Source: Pseudobacteriovorax antillogorgiicola (GTDB taxonomy: Bacteria > Bdellovibrionota_B > Oligoflexia > Oligoflexales > RGVZ01). Taken from it: 8,125 nucleotides of DNA. Shown piece after piece: positions 6,449 through 8,125 of the stretch; the first letter of the stretch is position 1, and every line of letters begins with the position of its first letter. The stretch spans positions 1-8,125 of the forward strand of contig CAMDGW010000106.1 of NCBI GenBank assembly GCA_945897695.1, written 5' to 3'. The notes under the pieces are model-generated. The model saw only the letters and a program-made list of their open reading frames with translations, did no database searches and was not told the DNA's origin. The position numbers were made by a program, and so were the translations under genes.

Positions 6449-6533
6449 TACTGGACATTTATTGACTTAACATCTTGGCATTCCATTTGCTCAAGGTCCT
6501 CTGGTGCCCAGTTGCTACTGCTGAAATTATCCC

Positions 6534-6538
6534 GGAGG
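6534..6538 (+). promoter_or_regulatory. Strong Shine-Dalgarno sequence of the CAP-domain gene
   Basis: GGAGG lies seven bases before the ATG at 6546 and is the best ribosome binding site in the window, so it fixes that start and suggests efficient translation. Confidence 0.75.
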
Positions 6539-6545
6539 ATCTCCC

Positions 6546-7220
6546 ATGCTCTCGCCAAAACCAGCCTTAAAAGTTGCGATCTTTTGTACGCTGCTTGCCA
6601 GCGCAACATCAGCATGTCTTCCACAGCAGTCATCCACGGGAGGAACCCCGCGTCGCACAACCATCACGGGACAAACCAGTGGTGCAGACTCTACGTCGTC
6701 TTCTAACACTCAAAACGACGCTCAATCAGCTACAACAGCATCTAACACGACTGCAACTCAATCGGCATCAAACAGCAGCTGCTACAAAGCCGATTCATTC
6801 CCCTGTAAGATCGAACGATTGATCGCGGACAAAACCAATAAATACCGCGCCAGCCGCGGACTTCAGCCGCTGACCTTTGATGGTAAAATTTCATTTGTGG
6901 CCCGGGACTGGAGCAAGAAACAATCCAACTCAGGCTTCATCAGCCACACGGGATTTCCCTCTGCACGACAAAACGTTTACCGCACGGAATTTAGCGAAAG
7001 TAGAAGTCTCAACGGCGAAAATGTTGCCTACACAGGGATGATTGGTCGCACAAGCCAACAAGATGACTCTGCCGCAGAGCGAGTTGCCGAAGAGTTTGCT
7101 GTCATGTGGTGGAATAGCTCTGGCCATCGCCGAAACATGCTTGGTTCCTTCAGCAACATAGGAGTTGGAGTCGCCGAGCGTTCGGGCGGCAGCTGGTATG
7201 CCACGCAGATTTTTAACTAA
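6546..7220 (+). CDS. CAP/SCP-domain (allergen V5/Tpx-1-like) putative lipoprotein
   Basis: The 224-residue product starts with a lipoprotein-like signal: basic K5 and K9, a hydrophobic core at 10-20 and Cys24 in the context A-T-S-A-C. The -3 residue is Thr rather than the usual Leu/Val/Ile, so lipidation is likely but not certain. Residues 28-78 form a low-complexity linker rich in S, T, Q, N and A that would hold the domain away from the membrane. C79 and C87 could form a disulphide in the periplasm or at the surface. Residues 86-224 are a CAP domain: the N-K-Y-R-A-S-R-G-L-Q-P-L start, cavity histidine H134 (FISHTGF), E158 in GENVA, H194 in WWNSSGHRRNML and the final GVGVAERS..WYATQIF strand pair. 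Bacterial CAP proteins are extracytoplasmic and mostly of unknown activity. The gene is preceded by a strong ribosome binding site and ends 12 bases before the convergent aldolase gene. Confidence 0.88.
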   Translation: MLSPKPALKVAIFCTLLASATSACLPQQSSTGGTPRRTTITGQTSGADSTSSSNTQNDAQSATTASNTTATQSASNSSCYKADSFPCKIERLIADKTNKYRASRGLQPLTFDGKISFVARDWSKKQSNSGFISHTGFPSARQNVYRTEFSESRSLNGENVAYTGMIGRTSQQDDSAAERVAEEFAVMWWNSSGHRRNMLGSFSNIGVGVAERSGGSWYATQIFN

Positions 7221-7232
7221 AAACGAGTGCCC

Positions 7233-8125
7233 TTACAGCAAATACTTCTTCGCCATTTCTTCCAAAGTGACCTGACGAATTTTTGAAGCCATGCCTGCTT
7301 GTCCAAAAGCAACCATGCGATCTTCACACACCTTAGCCATCGCTGCCCGAGCTGGCTTCAAGTAGGTACGGGGATCAAACTCTTCAGGCTTTTCCGAGAA
7401 AACCTGGCGAATCGCAGCCGTAATCGCAATGCGGTTATCTGTATCTACGTTGATTTTGCGGACCCCGTGCTTAATTCCTTCCTGAATCTCAGAGACCGGC
7501 ACACCCCAGGTTTGCTTCATCTTACCGCCGAATTTATTAAGCCAATCTTGCAGATCCTGCGGCACAGAAGATGAACCGTGCATCACCAAATGAGTATTTG
7601 GGATTTTCTTGTGAATGGCTGCCACGCGCTCCATGGCTAGAATTTTCCCGTCAGGCTTACGGGTGAATTTGTAAGCGCCGTGCGATGTACCGATTGCGAT
7701 GGCCAATGCATCTACTTTTGTACGACGGACAAAATCCTCGGCTTCGTTAGGATCTGTCAAAAGCTTGTCGTGCGAGAGAGTGCCCTCAAAACCATGACCA
7801 TCTTCTTTATCACCTTTGCCTGTTTCCAGAGAACCAAGGCATCCTAGTTCACCTTCCACCGATACACCGATGGCATGGGCCACTTTTACAACTTCAGCAG
7901 TGACACGAACGTTGTAGTCAAAATCCGCAGGAGATTTCCCATCTTCTTTCAGGGAGCCATCCATCATAACAGAGGTAAAACCTTGCTTGATCGCCGAGTA
8001 GCAGGTGGCCGGGCTATTACCATGATCTTGGTGCATAACAATCGGAATATGTGGGTAGAGCTCGGCTGCAGCCAACATCAGGTGACGAAGATAGGCGTCT
8101 TGGCTGTATGATCGAGCGCCCCTGG
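7233..8125 (-). CDS. fba: Fructose-1,6-bisphosphate aldolase, class II, Calvin-cycle subtype (partial)
   Basis: The gene runs off the right edge; the visible 296 residues read in frame from base 8123, and roughly 50-60 N-terminal residues are missing by comparison with the family. The enzyme is a zinc-dependent TIM-barrel aldolase. It reversibly splits fructose-1,6-bisphosphate into dihydroxyacetone phosphate and glyceraldehyde-3-phosphate in cytosolic glycolysis/gluconeogenesis. In the numbering of the visible part, H31-Q-D33-H34 contains the catalytic aspartate and a zinc histidine. VEGELG (89-94), TSHGAYKF (146-153) and MHGSSS (181-186) supply further metal and active-site residues, and NVDTD (225-229) belongs to the phosphate-binding loop. 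The sequence S-R-G-A-R near the edge and the block from YPHIPIVMHQDHGN onward fit the class IIB 'Calvin cycle' subtype. That name does not imply CO2 fixation here. The first ATG inside the window (8078) is internal, since homology continues upstream of it. Confidence 0.95.
   Translation of the reverse strand, partial: RGARSYSQDAYLRHLMLAAAELYPHIPIVMHQDHGNSPATCYSAIKQGFTSVMMDGSLKEDGKSPADFDYNVRVTAEVVKVAHAIGVSVEGELGCLGSLETGKGDKEDGHGFEGTLSHDKLLTDPNEAEDFVRRTKVDALAIAIGTSHGAYKFTRKPDGKILAMERVAAIHKKIPNTHLVMHGSSSVPQDLQDWLNKFGGKMKQTWGVPVSEIQEGIKHGVRKINVDTDNRIAITAAIRQVFSEKPEEFDPRTYLKPARAAMAKVCEDRMVAFGQAGMASKIRQVTLEEMAKKYLL

Larger units (their letters stand above)
6246..6545. other. Divergent intergenic region between the helicase and CAP-protein genes
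   Basis: These 300 bases separate two divergently transcribed genes and must hold both promoters and any shared control. I see no gene in it. It contains an interrupted palindrome at 6378-6392, three copies of CTGTC (6364, 6376 and 6396), a candidate plus-strand promoter at 6421-6448 and a strong ribosome binding site at 6534-6538. On the minus strand the only promoter-like match is a weak TTGATA/TATTGA pair around 6317-6344, which I do not trust. Confidence 0.6.

Noticed and set aside
1..8125. tRNA, rRNA, CRISPR arrays, insertion sequences, riboswitches.
   Set aside because: No cloverleaf-like region, repeat-spacer series, transposase frame with terminal inverted repeats, or recognisable aptamer was seen on either strand.

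Overview
The window is about 8.1 kb of gene-dense bacterial chromosome. It carries eight protein genes, two of them cut by the window edges, and no RNA gene, CRISPR array or insertion sequence that I could see. Several features point to a Gram-negative (diderm) bacterium. One gene looks like an outer-membrane beta-barrel with a signal peptide and a C-terminal phenylalanine, another has a lipoprotein signal, and a third is a TrmN6-type tRNA methyltransferase. The gene mix and moderate GC would suit the Bdellovibrionota/Oligoflexia or another 'deltaproteobacterial' lineage. That placement is an inference from general resemblance, not something the sequence proves.

Layout from left to right. (1) Bases 1-448, plus strand: the C-terminal end of a penicillin-binding transpeptidase with its KTGT box. 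(2) 614-1561, plus: a 2-oxoglutarate/Fe(II) oxygenase of the isopenicillin-N-synthase-like family. It has its own candidate promoter and is followed by a textbook intrinsic terminator at 1586-1615, so it is probably monocistronic. (3) 1672-2403, plus: a predicted outer-membrane beta-barrel protein, followed by a 265-base gap with a run of nine C. (4) 2669-4208, plus: a probable three-gene transcription unit of a TrmN6-like tRNA A37 methyltransferase, an unrecognised 165-residue helical protein and a small VF530/DUF2132-family DNA-binding protein. (5) 4236-6245, minus: a 669-residue protein that reads as a NERD nuclease-like domain, a superfamily 1 (UvrD/Rep-like) helicase core and a C-terminal cold-shock-like OB fold. 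(6) 6246-6545: a divergent intergenic region with a possible operator and promoter. (7) 6546-7220, plus: a CAP/SCP-domain putative lipoprotein. (8) 7233-8125, minus: class II fructose-1,6-bisphosphate aldolase of the Calvin-cycle subtype, lacking its N-terminus at the window edge.

Most of the genes are housekeeping or envelope functions (peptidoglycan synthesis, outer membrane, tRNA modification, glycolysis/gluconeogenesis). The item that stands out is the NERD-helicase-OB-fold fusion. It is a lone gene lying against the direction of the preceding transcription unit, and its architecture suggests a nucleic-acid processing or genome-defence role. The second candidate for novelty is the unrecognised protein co-encoded with the tRNA methyltransferase and the VF530-like protein.
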